From assembly GCA_045539425.1 (NCBI GenBank), contig JAZQFH010000008.1, positions 110,615 to 174,614 on the forward strand: a DNA stretch of 64,000 nt. Reading direction: 5' to 3'. Shown here one piece after another: positions 15,859 to 24,390 of this stretch. Source of the DNA: RUG14871 sp045539425. Lineage in GTDB: Bacteria > Bacillota_I > Bacilli_A > Erysipelotrichales > Erysipelotrichaceae. The notes under the pieces were generated by a model. It had not been told where the DNA came from. It saw only the letters and a list, made by a program, of their open reading frames with translations, and did no database searches. Made by a program: the position numbers and the translations under genes. Every line of letters starts with the position of its first letter. The first letter of the stretch is position 1.

Positions 15859-17513
15859 GTGAAATGATTGCCAACCGCTACCTGATAGCGAAGGATCTCG
15901 GACACGGGGGAATGGCGGATGTCTATCTCGCCATGGATACCGTTCTGAATAGGGAAGTTGCCATTAAACTGTTGCGCGGAGAACTCTGCGCCGATCCGGT
16001 GAGCTTACTGCGCTTCCAGAGAGAGGCCAATGCGGCCAGCGCTCTGACCCATCCGAATATCGTGGAGATCTATGATGTCGGCGAGTTTGAAGGCAGACAG
16101 TATATCGTCATGGAATATGTCCGTGGCAAGACGCTGAAACAGCTGATTGCCAGCCGCGGAGCTCTGGATACCCAGGAAGCCATCACGATCATGAAACAGC
16201 TGGTGGATGCGGTCAGAGAAGCGCATTCCCATGGAATCATCCACCGCGACATCAAGCCGCAGAACGTTCTGATCAAGGACGACGGCACGATCAAGATCAC
16301 CGACTTCGGCATCGCCTTAGCGGAAGATGCCGTGCAGCTGACGCAGACGGACAGCGTCATGGGCAGCGTGCATTACCTGGCACCGGAAGTGGCCAGAGGG
16401 GAAACGGCTTCGGAGCAGAGTGATATCTACTCGCTCGGAATCTGTCTCTATGAACTCTTATGCGGAGATGTTCCGTTCCACGGAGAAAGCCCGATCCAGA
16501 TTGCCATGAAGCATATGGAAGAGGAAGTGCCTTTCGTACGTGACCTCAATCCGGCTGTCCCGCAGTCGGTCGAGAACGTGATCATAAAAGCGACAGCCAA
16601 AAACAAGGCCTATCGCTATCACTCCGCCGCGGAAATGCTGGAGGATATCTCAACGTGCCTCGATGAAAAGCGGGCAAAGGAAGAGAGACTGGTCCTCGGG
16701 GATAATCCGTTCGGGGGAACCATCACCATTAAAAAACTGGATGAAAAGACGGCGAAGGATCCGGAAATACCGAAACCGCCGATCAATTTCGTGAATATTA
16801 TACTGGGCGTGCTGCTTATGATTCTTGCGACAGCCGCCACTCTGGGGATCCTCTTTATCTCGCGTGAAAACGAATCCAAGCAGATGAAGATGATCGACAT
16901 CACCGGAATGAATGTGGAGCAGGGACGCTTTGAGCTGGAAAACGTCGGACTGAGCATGGGGAAGATCACCTACATGATGACGGACGATATCGAAGAGGGG
17001 ATTATCATTGCCTCCTCTCCGCAGAAGGATGATGATGTGGAGAAGGGAACTTCCGTCAACGTCACGGTATCCGAAGGAAAGTACTTCATCATTCAGGACT
17101 ACAGCGGAAAAAAGGAAAGCGAAGTGCGCTCCATCCTCTCGCCGTATCCGAATGTCCGCATCAGTGTACAGCGGGAATACAACTCCTCCTATGAAGCGGG
17201 TGTCATCATACGTCAGGAATCCCTGCTTCCGGGAGATAAAATCGACAACAAGATCCGCTATGATCTCAAGCTGATCGTGGCGAGTTATCTGGAATTTCTG
17301 ATTCCGTCCGACTTAATCGGCAAAAACGTGTATGAAGCCAAGAACCAGCTGGAAGCCATGGGCGCCACGGTGCTTCTGAATCCGATGGACCGCAATGCGC
17401 TGAGCGAAGAGGAACTATCTAAAATCACCTTTGATACGGTGATCCGCTATTCTCCGGACTCCGGTTATTACGTCCAGCGGGAAGGAAACTACATCACTCT
17501 GTATTATTACTAG
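15855..17513 (+). CDS. prkC: PASTA-domain Ser/Thr protein kinase PrkC
   Basis: A 552-residue membrane kinase that senses muropeptides or lipid II through its outer part and controls cell-wall and stationary-phase functions. The kinase domain (about 1-275) has the GHGGMADVY glycine loop, catalytic HRDIKPQN near 130 and DFGIA near 150. One membrane helix spans about 312-338. Three PASTA-like repeats follow (about 343-412, 413-480, 481-552); the second and third are divergent, and the last lacks the usual final Gly-Pro-rich linker. The gene overlaps stp by four bases. Its known-type substrate IreB is encoded at 28972. Confidence 0.93.
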   Translation: MSEMIANRYLIAKDLGHGGMADVYLAMDTVLNREVAIKLLRGELCADPVSLLRFQREANAASALTHPNIVEIYDVGEFEGRQYIVMEYVRGKTLKQLIASRGALDTQEAITIMKQLVDAVREAHSHGIIHRDIKPQNVLIKDDGTIKITDFGIALAEDAVQLTQTDSVMGSVHYLAPEVARGETASEQSDIYSLGICLYELLCGDVPFHGESPIQIAMKHMEEEVPFVRDLNPAVPQSVENVIIKATAKNKAYRYHSAAEMLEDISTCLDEKRAKEERLVLGDNPFGGTITIKKLDEKTAKDPEIPKPPINFVNIILGVLLMILATAATLGILFISRENESKQMKMIDITGMNVEQGRFELENVGLSMGKITYMMTDDIEEGIIIASSPQKDDDVEKGTSVNVTVSEGKYFIIQDYSGKKESEVRSILSPYPNVRISVQREYNSSYEAGVIIRQESLLPGDKIDNKIRYDLKLIVASYLEFLIPSDLIGKNVYEAKNQLEAMGATVLLNPMDRNALSEEELSKITFDTVIRYSPDSGYYVQREGNYITLYYY

Positions 17514-17525
17514 GATAGGAGCTCT

Positions 17526-18404
17526 ATGAAGGGAAAAATCATCCGTTTAATCTCGAATCAGTATCAGGTCCTTCTGGAAGACGGCCGTGTGGTGGATGCC
17601 ATGGGGCGGGGAAAGCTCCGCCTGGGTGCCACGCCTCTGGCCGGGGATGAAGTGGAAGTCGAGCGGTATGAGGAAAAGTTCGGCATCGAGAAGATCTACG
17701 AGCGCAGAAACTTCCTGCGCCGACCTCCGATTGCCAACGTGGATCAGGCGTTTATCGTCATGAGCTGCAAGGAACCCAATTTCTCCACATTACTGGTGGA
17801 CCAGCTGATCTTTCTGATCAGCTATGCGGGAATCGAGCCGAAGATCCTGATCACCAAGATGGATCTGGCGAAGGAAAACGACCGCATCTTTGAACATATT
17901 GAAGATTACCGCAAGAGCGGATACACCGTTCTTTTATCCCACAAGGATTCCACGGCGGAAGAACTTGCGGAGATTGCGGAGGCACTGAAAGGAAAGATCA
18001 CGGTTCTCAGCGGACAGAGCGGGGTGGGAAAATCCTCCTTCCTCAACCGTCTGGCACCGGACTTTCATATCCGCACCCAGGAAATCTCCAAGTCATTGGG
18101 ACGCGGCAAACATACCACGCGCCACGTCGAGCTGCATAAGGTTGCGGACGGATACGTGGCGGATACGCCGGGCTTCTCCAAGCTGGACTTGACCACGATG
18201 GAGAAAGACAGCCTGGCCGCGTGTTTAAAGGATTTTGAAGGCTATCACGGGCACTGCCGTTTCCGTGACTGCCTGCATGATAAAGAACCGGACTGCGCCG
18301 TAAAGAGTGCAGTCAGAGAGGGAAAGATCTCTTCCGTGCGCTATCAGCATTATCTGGAAGCGCTGAAAGCCATCGAAGAGGGCAGAAAGGAACTCTATGA
18401 TTAA
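17526..18404 (+). CDS. rsgA: Ribosome small-subunit GTPase RsgA
   Basis: A 292-residue circularly permuted GTPase acting in late 30S maturation. An OB-fold N-terminus (about 1-65) is followed by the permuted G domain with G4 ITKMDL ahead of G1 GQSGVGKS (about 163-170) and G3 DTPGF. The C-terminal zinc site is built from Cys and His in GHCRFRDCLHDKEPDC. The ribosome site is AGGAGC before the ATG. It overlaps the rpe start by eight bases. Confidence 0.94.
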   Translation: MKGKIIRLISNQYQVLLEDGRVVDAMGRGKLRLGATPLAGDEVEVERYEEKFGIEKIYERRNFLRRPPIANVDQAFIVMSCKEPNFSTLLVDQLIFLISYAGIEPKILITKMDLAKENDRIFEHIEDYRKSGYTVLLSHKDSTAEELAEIAEALKGKITVLSGQSGVGKSSFLNRLAPDFHIRTQEISKSLGRGKHTTRHVELHKVADGYVADTPGFSKLDLTTMEKDSLAACLKDFEGYHGHCRFRDCLHDKEPDCAVKSAVREGKISSVRYQHYLEALKAIEEGRKELYD

Positions 18405-19281
18405 AGTTGCGCCGTCCGTGCTTTCCGCGGACTATCTGAATCTGAAAGAACAGTTAAAAGCGCTGGAAGAAGGAAAGGCCGAATGGCTGCATTTTGACGT
18501 CATGGACGGGCAGTTTGTCCCGAATCTGACCTTCGGACCGAAGATCCTAAGCGACATGAGCAAGGGCTGCAGCCTCTTCAAGGATGTGCATATCATGGTC
18601 GAACATCCGCTCACGGTAGCCCCGTGGTTTACGGATGCCGATCTGATCACCTTCCACTATGAAGCGCTGGACGATATTTCCGCGTCTATTACACTGATCC
18701 ATTCCCTTGGAAAACAGGCGGGCATCAGCGTGAAGCCGAAGACGGATGTCACGCTTCTTACACCGTATCTTGATCAGGTGGAACTTGTGCTTGTGATGAG
18801 TGTGGAGCCGGGATTCGGCGGACAGAAATTCATGGCGGACATGCTGGAAAAGGTCAGATGGCTGAAGCAGTATCGCGAAGAGAAGGGTTTGAGCTACGTC
18901 ATTGAGATCGACGGCGGAATCAACGGCGACACCGCAAAGCTGGCGGCAGAAGCCGGCTGCGATATTCTGGTCGCAGGCTCCTACGTCTTCAAGGGAGATA
19001 TCAAGGAGAAGATCCGCACGCTGCATCTTTCCACAATACGCTATGCCTTTGAGGCAGAGAACAGACGCGCTGCGGCGTATGACAATGACAAATGCATCGG
19101 AGTATGCGAATTCAGCGAAGAGAAAGAGAGCCGCAATATTACTCATACAAAAGTTGACTCAGCCTATCAGGGTCTGGGCATTGCGAAGGGAATGCTGGAA
19201 CTGATTATAGAGAAGAGCAGGGAAGAGAACAAGGAACTCAGTGCGAGCTGCTCCTACGCGAAAAAGTATCTTGAGAAATAA
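18397..19281 (+). CDS. rpe: Ribulose-phosphate 3-epimerase fused to a small GNAT-type domain
   Basis: A 294-residue protein. Residues 1 to about 208 are a full Rpe TIM barrel (SVLSADYLNL start, HFDVMDGQFVPN, VHIMVEHP, SVEPGFGGQKFM, EIDGGIN, AGSYVFKG), which interconverts ribulose-5-P and xylulose-5-P using metal-bound His and Asp. From about 210 to the end is a separate domain resembling the YjdJ-like N-acetyltransferase family PF14542: NRRAAAYDNDKCIGVCEF, then HTKVDSAYQGLGIAKGML (acetyl-CoA-loop-like), then ELSASCSYAKKYLEK. The frame is open throughout and no ribosome site or in-frame ATG is seen at the junction. Normal Rpe is about 215-220 residues. The fusion is either real or the result of a lost stop; what the added domain acts on is unknown. 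Confidence 0.85.
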   Translation: MIKVAPSVLSADYLNLKEQLKALEEGKAEWLHFDVMDGQFVPNLTFGPKILSDMSKGCSLFKDVHIMVEHPLTVAPWFTDADLITFHYEALDDISASITLIHSLGKQAGISVKPKTDVTLLTPYLDQVELVLVMSVEPGFGGQKFMADMLEKVRWLKQYREEKGLSYVIEIDGGINGDTAKLAAEAGCDILVAGSYVFKGDIKEKIRTLHLSTIRYAFEAENRRAAAYDNDKCIGVCEFSEEKESRNITHTKVDSAYQGLGIAKGMLELIIEKSREENKELSASCSYAKKYLEK

Positions 19282-19286
19282 AAAAG

Positions 19287-19326
19287 AACGCAGGGATTTG
19301 TTCAGTGAACAATACCTGCGTTTTAT
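19287..19326 (+). terminator. Intrinsic terminator after rpe
   Basis: AACGCAGG (19287-19294) pairs with CCTGCG (19315-19320) and TT, with an inner GTTC/GAAC stem, then TTTT. Confidence 0.75.
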
Positions 19327-19340
19327 GATGCATTTTAAGA

Positions 19341-19364
19341 AAAATAAAAACCGCCTATGCGGTA
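19341..19364 (-). terminator. Intrinsic terminator of rpmB
   Basis: On the minus strand, ACCGC (19359-19363) pairs with GCGGT (19350-19354), followed by TTTTATTTT. Confidence 0.7.
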
Positions 19365-19368
19365 TTTA

Positions 19369-19563
19369 TTATTTCGCTTCCTGTTGAGCTTTCAGGGTAC
19401 GTAAAGCACGAGCGGACATTCTGACAACCTGTTCTTTTCCGTCGACCATAACTTTCACCTTCTGAAGGTTAACATCCCATTTACGACGAGTTGCACGAAG
19501 TGAATGTGAACGTTTATTACCATATAAAGCCTTTTTACCAGTTACTGCACATACTTTTGACAT
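19369..19563 (-). CDS. rpmB: 50S ribosomal protein L28
   Basis: A 64-residue basic protein matching bL28 over its full length: CAVTGKKALYGNKRSHSL, then TRRKWDVNLQKVKV and RMSARALRTLK. The family's zinc-binding cysteine set is reduced to a single Cys, as in the zinc-independent form. It is monocistronic, with a strong ribosome site (AAAGGAGGG) and a near-consensus promoter. Confidence 0.96.
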   Translation of the reverse strand: MSKVCAVTGKKALYGNKRSHSLRATRRKWDVNLQKVKVMVDGKEQVVRMSARALRTLKAQQEAK

Positions 19564-19601
19564 ATGAGTAAACCCTCCTTTCCCTGAGAACTTGCTTTGT
19601 T

Positions 19602-19630
19602 ATTTTACCCCATCTGAATTCAGTTTGCAA
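19602..19630 (-). promoter_or_regulatory. Promoter of rpmB
   Basis: Minus strand: TTGCAA (19625-19630), 17-base spacer, TAAAAT (19602-19607). Confidence 0.75.
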
Positions 19631-19647
19631 GTGCTTTTTTCAGATAA

Positions 19648-19676
19648 TTGCGCATTGCCGGATTATAATTTATAAT
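19648..19676 (+). promoter_or_regulatory. Promoter of the 49-residue membrane peptide gene
   Basis: TTGCGC (19648-19653), 17-base spacer, TATAAT (19671-19676). The ribosome site GAGGTG follows. Confidence 0.65.
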
Positions 19677-19695
19677 ATCCGTGAGGTGAAACGGT

Positions 19696-19845
19696 ATGAT
19701 TGAAACATTTTCCGATTTTTTATCCCTTATCCTGCTGTTCAATTTCATCTTCCTGTTCGGGTATATCATCGTTCAGTCATTGAATAAGAACCGTAAGATC
19801 CGCATTATTGAGCGGGAGATGGAATACTATCGCGATACCGAATAA
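19696..19845 (+). CDS. Small single-pass membrane protein, 49 residues
   Basis: The ATG at 19696 (ribosome site GAGGTG at 19683-19688) opens a 49-codon frame: an acidic N-terminus, a hydrophobic segment of about 20 residues (LSLILLFNFIFLFGYIIVQ) and a charged tail (NKNRKIRIIEREMEYYRDTE). It has its own promoter and terminator, so it is probably a real gene. The polarity suggests an outside or membrane N-terminus and a cytoplasmic C-terminus by the positive-inside rule. I do not recognise the family. Confidence 0.7.
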   Translation: MIETFSDFLSLILLFNFIFLFGYIIVQSLNKNRKIRIIEREMEYYRDTE

Positions 19846-19870
19846 AAATCCTTGACGGGATTTTTTGTTT
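19844..19870 (+). terminator. Intrinsic terminator of the small membrane protein gene
   Basis: AAAATCC, loop TTGAC, GGGATTTTTT directly after the stop codon. Confidence 0.75.
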
Positions 19871-19879
19871 GTGACAATG

Positions 19880-19903
19880 GCGCAACACATATTATAGCGC
19901 AAC
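19880..19903 (+). promoter_or_regulatory. Promoter with paired GCGCAAC repeats
   Basis: Direct repeats GCGCAAC at 19880-19886 and 19897-19903 flank a TATTAT -10-like box (19890-19895). The repeats may be an operator for the ferritin-like gene. The -35 is weak. Confidence 0.4.
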
Positions 19904-19920
19904 TTGGGAAAAGGTGAAGT

Positions 19921-20322
19921 ATGGAACTGGAGAAAAAAGATTTAAAGAAGCTGCACGGCATGTACCAGGACATGTGCAATGAGGTCTATGCCTACGAAGC
20001 TTTAGTGGAAACCCTAAAGGAAAAAACATATCAGGAGACACTGAAAAAAATCATCAGCGAGCGCAAAAACCACCTGAAGATCTTAAGCAAACTGACGCAG
20101 GAAGAGCTCAGCGCAAAAGATGATGACGAAAAGTATCTGAAGCGGCTGATCCGCATCTTCGGGGAAAAGCGGATGTTCAAGCATCTCTCCGGGATCATGG
20201 AAGAGCGCGCCAAAGAGAGCCGGAAGCTTGCGGAAAAGGTGCCGGAGCTGAAGATCATCGCGACGGCTGAAAACAAGTATCAGGCATCGTTTTTAAGACT
20301 TTCGAAACTGGAGAAAGCCTGA
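19921..20322 (+). CDS. Ferritin-like helical protein, putative
   Basis: A 133-residue, almost fully helical, highly charged protein. The spacing of a first helix ending YEALVETL and a second with ISERKNHLKIL resembles the helix pairs of rubrerythrin/ferritin-like domains, but the strict ExxH iron ligands are not clearly present (an ERKNH is seen instead). It could be a degenerate ferritin-like protein or an unrelated coiled-coil protein. The ATG follows AAAAGGTGA. It is transcribed alone, and mnmA begins 34 bases downstream with its own -10 box. Confidence 0.55.
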   Translation: MELEKKDLKKLHGMYQDMCNEVYAYEALVETLKEKTYQETLKKIISERKNHLKILSKLTQEELSAKDDDEKYLKRLIRIFGEKRMFKHLSGIMEERAKESRKLAEKVPELKIIATAENKYQASFLRLSKLEKA

Positions 20323-20344
20323 AAAGAAGCCGGAAGGAATGTAG

Positions 20345-20350
20345 TATAAT
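20345..20350 (+). promoter_or_regulatory. -10 box, leaderless type, mnmA
   Basis: TATAAT six bases before the ATG at 20357. No Shine-Dalgarno in the intervening bases. Confidence 0.65.
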
Positions 20351-20356
20351 AGCAGT

Positions 20357-21499
20357 ATGAAAATCATGGTAGGACTCAGCGGCGGGGTCGACAGTGCCGT
20401 CGCAGCATATCTTCTGAAACAGCAGGGTCATGATGTGACCTGTGCTTTCATGCGCAACTGGGACAGCGGCGTCAACAATGACGTGCTTGGCAATCCGACG
20501 ACGGGGGACGACATCTGCCCGCAGGAGAAGGATTACAATGACGCCAAGAGCGTAACCGAAAAGCTGGGCCTTCCTTTAATGCGCATCGATTTCATCGAAG
20601 AGTACTGGAATGAAGTCTTCATGGAATTCATTGAAGAATACAAGAAGGGGAGAACGCCGAATCCGGATATCCTCTGCAACAAATATATCAAGTTTGACCA
20701 CTTCCTCGAATTTGCCCGCAAGAACGGGTTTGAATACCTGGCGACGGGACACTACTGCAAGCGGCTGGAAAAGGACGGGAAAGTGTACCTCTCAAAAGCG
20801 GATGACCGCAACAAGGACCAGTCCTACTTCCTTGCCCAGGTTGCATCCGAAGCCATTGAAAAGACCTACTTCCCTTTAGGGGAGATCGACAAACCGGAAG
20901 TGCGGCGTATCGCCGCCGAGCTCGGTTTAAGCGTTGCGGAAAAGAAGGATTCCACGGGAATCTGCTTCATCGGGGAGCGCAATTTCCGCCAGTTTCTGCA
21001 GAACTACCTTCCGGCAAAGGAAGGCAAGATCGTTGATCTGAAGAGCGGAAAGGTGCTGGGAGAGCACATCGGGGTTCTCTACTACACCATCGGTCAGCGC
21101 AAGGGACTCAACCTTTCGGGAGGTCCGTGGTTTGTGGCGGACAAGGATGTGGAAAAGAACATCCTCTATGTGGTCAATGTAGCCTACAATGACCTTCTGA
21201 ATTCCGACACCTGCCTCCTTTCGCATTTCAACTATATGACGGAACTGCGGCCGGATGCGTGCTGCGCCAAGTTCCGTTACCGCCAGAATGACAATGAAGT
21301 CACGGCGGAATATCTTGAAAACGGAGAAGTGCTGCTACATTATCCGCAGGGCGTGAAATCCGTTACGCCGGGCCAGCAGGCAGTTCTCTATCTCGGGGAT
21401 ATCTGCTTGGGCGGAGGCGTGATTGAAGAGACATTCAAGGACGGCAAACCGATGCACGTCCGTTTACAGGAGGTCGCCAATGAAACCTCTGGAAAATAA
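20357..21499 (+). CDS. mnmA: tRNA U34 2-thiouridylase MnmA
   Basis: A 380-residue PP-loop enzyme that thiolates the wobble uridine of tRNA-Lys, -Glu and -Gln. The ATP pyrophosphatase loop SGGVDS is at residues 8-13. The catalytic cysteine is C107 in PDILCNKYIKF and the partner C203 in STGICFIGERNF; both are intact. The C-terminal beta barrel is present. Length is a little above the usual 360-375. The product works on the same tRNA position as the proposed YtqB/MnmM. The -10 box six bases upstream implies a leaderless message. Confidence 0.95.
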   Translation: MKIMVGLSGGVDSAVAAYLLKQQGHDVTCAFMRNWDSGVNNDVLGNPTTGDDICPQEKDYNDAKSVTEKLGLPLMRIDFIEEYWNEVFMEFIEEYKKGRTPNPDILCNKYIKFDHFLEFARKNGFEYLATGHYCKRLEKDGKVYLSKADDRNKDQSYFLAQVASEAIEKTYFPLGEIDKPEVRRIAAELGLSVAEKKDSTGICFIGERNFRQFLQNYLPAKEGKIVDLKSGKVLGEHIGVLYYTIGQRKGLNLSGGPWFVADKDVEKNILYVVNVAYNDLLNSDTCLLSHFNYMTELRPDACCAKFRYRQNDNEVTAEYLENGEVLLHYPQGVKSVTPGQQAVLYLGDICLGGGVIEETFKDGKPMHVRLQEVANETSGK

Positions 21500-22199
21500 A
21501 AAGAGCCCGGTGAAAACATGGGCATGCATTACGGTCGTCCTGTTATACTTTCTCGGCTATGCGCTGTTTGGCGGAGATATCCTGACGGCTCTCACATACC
21601 TCTTGCACGGGGATTACACTACGTTCTTCTATCTCCAGGTCATCTACTATGCTTTTTTGACACTGCTCTCTGTACTGTTACTGAGAGGGGTATTTGCGGA
21701 GAGCGCGGATAACCACAGAGGAAACGGGAAGAAGTATTTCTTTCTGGCTTTGAAATATCTGGGCAGAATGTATCTTTCCATGATCGTTCTGAATGTTCTG
21801 ATCGGTATCATCATCGGTCAGCCGACCAGTGCCAACCAGGAAGGGGTCAACGAAGCCATGCGGCAGTTCCCGCTGCTGATGAGCCTCTTTGCGGTTATAC
21901 TGGGACCGATCTTTGAGGAGATGGTCTTCCGTGTAGCGATCTTCCGCCGTCTGCGTGAGAAGAACTACTGGGTGGCAACGCTGGTGTCCTCTCTTTTATT
22001 CGGACTGATCCACGTCATGACTTCTCTGTTTACGGGGAATTACAAGGACGTCTTATTTATTGTGACTTACAGTGTGCTGGGATTCTGGCTGAGTGAGGCA
22101 TACGAGAAGAGCGGAAGCGTATTCGTGAATCTCGGCATGCACATGTGCGTGAATCTGATCTCCACGCTGGTTTCCTTTTTCAGCATGGGTGCTTTATGA
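21480..22199 (+). CDS. CPBP-family intramembrane metalloprotease
   Basis: A 239-residue membrane protein with six to seven hydrophobic segments and the Abi/CPBP signature: FEEMVFRVAIFRRL (the EExxxR motif), LLFGLIHVM (FxxxH) and a C-terminal HMCVNL. Relatives are type II CAAX-prenyl-like proteases; in Firmicutes they include bacteriocin self-immunity proteins. The start at 21480 is set by AGGAGG (21468-21473) and overlaps the end of mnmA by 20 bases; the longer frame from 21423 is rejected. recD2 begins in its stop codon. Confidence 0.82.
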   Translation: MKPLENKKSPVKTWACITVVLLYFLGYALFGGDILTALTYLLHGDYTTFFYLQVIYYAFLTLLSVLLLRGVFAESADNHRGNGKKYFFLALKYLGRMYLSMIVLNVLIGIIIGQPTSANQEGVNEAMRQFPLLMSLFAVILGPIFEEMVFRVAIFRRLREKNYWVATLVSSLLFGLIHVMTSLFTGNYKDVLFIVTYSVLGFWLSEAYEKSGSVFVNLGMHMCVNLISTLVSFFSMGAL

Positions 22200-24379
22200 G
22201 CGAAGAATTACTCACCATCAAAGGCAGATTTATCCATATCGTCTATCAGAGCGACAATCATTATACGGTCGCTCGTTTTAAGCTGTACGATCTGGAAGAG
22301 AAAACCATTGTGGTGACGGGATATCTTAGTGACATCGAAAAGGATGTCATCTACGTTTTACAGGGAAGTTATGTGGAACATTACCGCTACGGCATGCAGT
22401 TTCAGATCGTTACGATGGAAAAGCAGCTGCCGACGGACCACGATTCCATCATTTCCTACTTAAGCGGGCCGCTCTTTCCGGGTATCGGCAACAAGATGGC
22501 CACTTCCATTGTGGAAACGCTGGGTGTGGACTGCTTAGAGAACTTAAGAGAGAATATTGATCTATTGGACATGGTACCGAAGATCAATGAGAAGAAAAAG
22601 AAAGTCATTCAGGAAGGGCTGAATGTGCAGGATGATCTGCAGGAAGCCATCGCCTTCTTCTCGACGCACGGTCTCGGGATCCGCAACATCATGCGCCTGG
22701 ACCGCATCTATGGCAAGGAAGCTCTGACGCTGATCAAGGAGAATCCCTACCGCTTAGTGGAGGAAGTTGACGGCATCGGCTTCAAGACGGCAGACAAGCT
22801 GGCACTGAGCATGGGCTTTGAATACGATGATCCGAAGCGCATGCAGGCGGCACTGTTATCCCTGGCACTTTCCGAGTGCGTTAAGGAAGGGGACTCCTAT
22901 CTTCTGATAGACGAACTGCGCGCCAAGGCGGAAAAACAGTTTGAGGGCATGATCGATTTTGAGAGTGCCTTAAGTGAACTGCAGATACGGCGCCAGCTGA
23001 TTGTGGAAGAGGACCGCGTCTATCACTATACGCAGTATGATGCGGAAGAGTTTATTGCGGAGTATCTCTCTACGCCGTTATTGACTTTGGAGGAGACGTT
23101 TGATGATGAGGTGATCAGCGAACAGCTCGCCATACTGGAAGAGGAAGTCGGCATTACATATGACGCGAAGCAGGTGGAAGCGATCCATACCTTCTTCCAA
23201 AAGGACATCATGATACTGACCGGCGGACCGGGAACGGGCAAGACGACGGTGGTACGGGCGATGGTGGAACTCTTCAAACGGCTCTATCCGTACTATTCGA
23301 TTGCGGTCAGTGCCCCGACAGGCAGGGCAGCCAAGCGGCTGACGGAACTGACGGGCGTGCATGCCTGCACAATCCACCGCTTACTAAAGTGGGATCTGGA
23401 AAGCAACACGTTCGGCATGAATGTGAATGAACCGCTGAGCGAGGATCTATTGATCGTGGATGAAGCGAGCATGATCGACCAGTGGATGCTTTACAATCTT
23501 TTACAGGCGGGACGGAATTTCAAAAAGATTCTGCTTATCGGAGACGAGGACCAGTTGCCTTCCGTGGGTATCGGTGCCATATTGCGCGATCTGATTGCCT
23601 CAGAGAAGTTCACGCTGGTGCGGCTGGAACACATCTTCCGTCAGAAGGAAGGCAGCTCCGTCATAGAGCTGGCGCATGAGGTGCGTGCAGGGGAATGCAG
23701 CAACCTGGAATCTCTAAAGGAAGTACGCTTTATTCCCGCAACGCAGTATGAAGTGAAGGACTACATCGTCCAGCTTGTCAACAGCGCTCTGGAGAAGGGG
23801 TATGAGGTCAATGACATTCAGGTGCTCTCTCCCAAATACAGCGGAGCGAGCGGGATCGATGCTCTAAACCATGCCCTGCAGAAAGCGCTGAATCCACCGA
23901 GCGAGTACAAGCGGGAGCTGACGGTGGGATACCGGACGTTCCGCGAAGGAGACAAGATCCTGCAGTTAAAGAACCAACCGGATGACGATGTCTATAACGG
24001 CGACATCGGCACGTTGGCGGAAATCATCTATGCGAATGAGAATGATACCAAGGTCAACACCATGCTGGTGGACTTTGACGGAAACTATGTGGAATATACC
24101 CCGGATTTCTTCCAGAATATCACCCATGCCTACTGCATCAGCGTGCATAAGGCACAGGGATCGGAATATCCGATCATCTTAATGACCATGCTGAAAGCGG
24201 ACCAGTTCATGTTAAGCAGAAGGCTGATCTATACCGGCATCACCCGTGCCAGCAAGTCCCTGATTCTCTTAGGCGAAAGGGAAGCCTTTGAAAAGGGAAT
24301 CCGCACGCAGGAGCGGCATGAGCGGAGAACCACATTACAGATGCGCCTGGAAAGGGCGTCGAATTATCTGAGTTTTTAA
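22196..24379 (+). CDS. recD2: ATP-dependent 5'-3' DNA helicase RecD2
   Basis: A 727-residue superfamily 1B helicase of the RecD2 (YrrC) type. The long N-terminal region (about 1-300) includes helix-hairpin-helix repeats (PYRLVEEVDGIGFKTADKLA). Walker A GGPGTGKTTVV follows near residue 345, then VDEASMIDQWML, GDEDQLPSVG and the C-terminal SVHKAQGSEYP and ITRASKSL. RecD2 acts in DNA repair and fork stability in bacteria without RecBCD. The ATG at 22196 overlaps the CPBP stop by four bases; the upstream frame start inside CPBP is rejected. Confidence 0.93.
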   Translation: MSEELLTIKGRFIHIVYQSDNHYTVARFKLYDLEEKTIVVTGYLSDIEKDVIYVLQGSYVEHYRYGMQFQIVTMEKQLPTDHDSIISYLSGPLFPGIGNKMATSIVETLGVDCLENLRENIDLLDMVPKINEKKKKVIQEGLNVQDDLQEAIAFFSTHGLGIRNIMRLDRIYGKEALTLIKENPYRLVEEVDGIGFKTADKLALSMGFEYDDPKRMQAALLSLALSECVKEGDSYLLIDELRAKAEKQFEGMIDFESALSELQIRRQLIVEEDRVYHYTQYDAEEFIAEYLSTPLLTLEETFDDEVISEQLAILEEEVGITYDAKQVEAIHTFFQKDIMILTGGPGTGKTTVVRAMVELFKRLYPYYSIAVSAPTGRAAKRLTELTGVHACTIHRLLKWDLESNTFGMNVNEPLSEDLLIVDEASMIDQWMLYNLLQAGRNFKKILLIGDEDQLPSVGIGAILRDLIASEKFTLVRLEHIFRQKEGSSVIELAHEVRAGECSNLESLKEVRFIPATQYEVKDYIVQLVNSALEKGYEVNDIQVLSPKYSGASGIDALNHALQKALNPPSEYKRELTVGYRTFREGDKILQLKNQPDDDVYNGDIGTLAEIIYANENDTKVNTMLVDFDGNYVEYTPDFFQNITHAYCISVHKAQGSEYPIILMTMLKADQFMLSRRLIYTGITRASKSLILLGEREAFEKGIRTQERHERRTTLQMRLERASNYLSF

Positions 24380-24390
24380 TAGGAGGAGTT

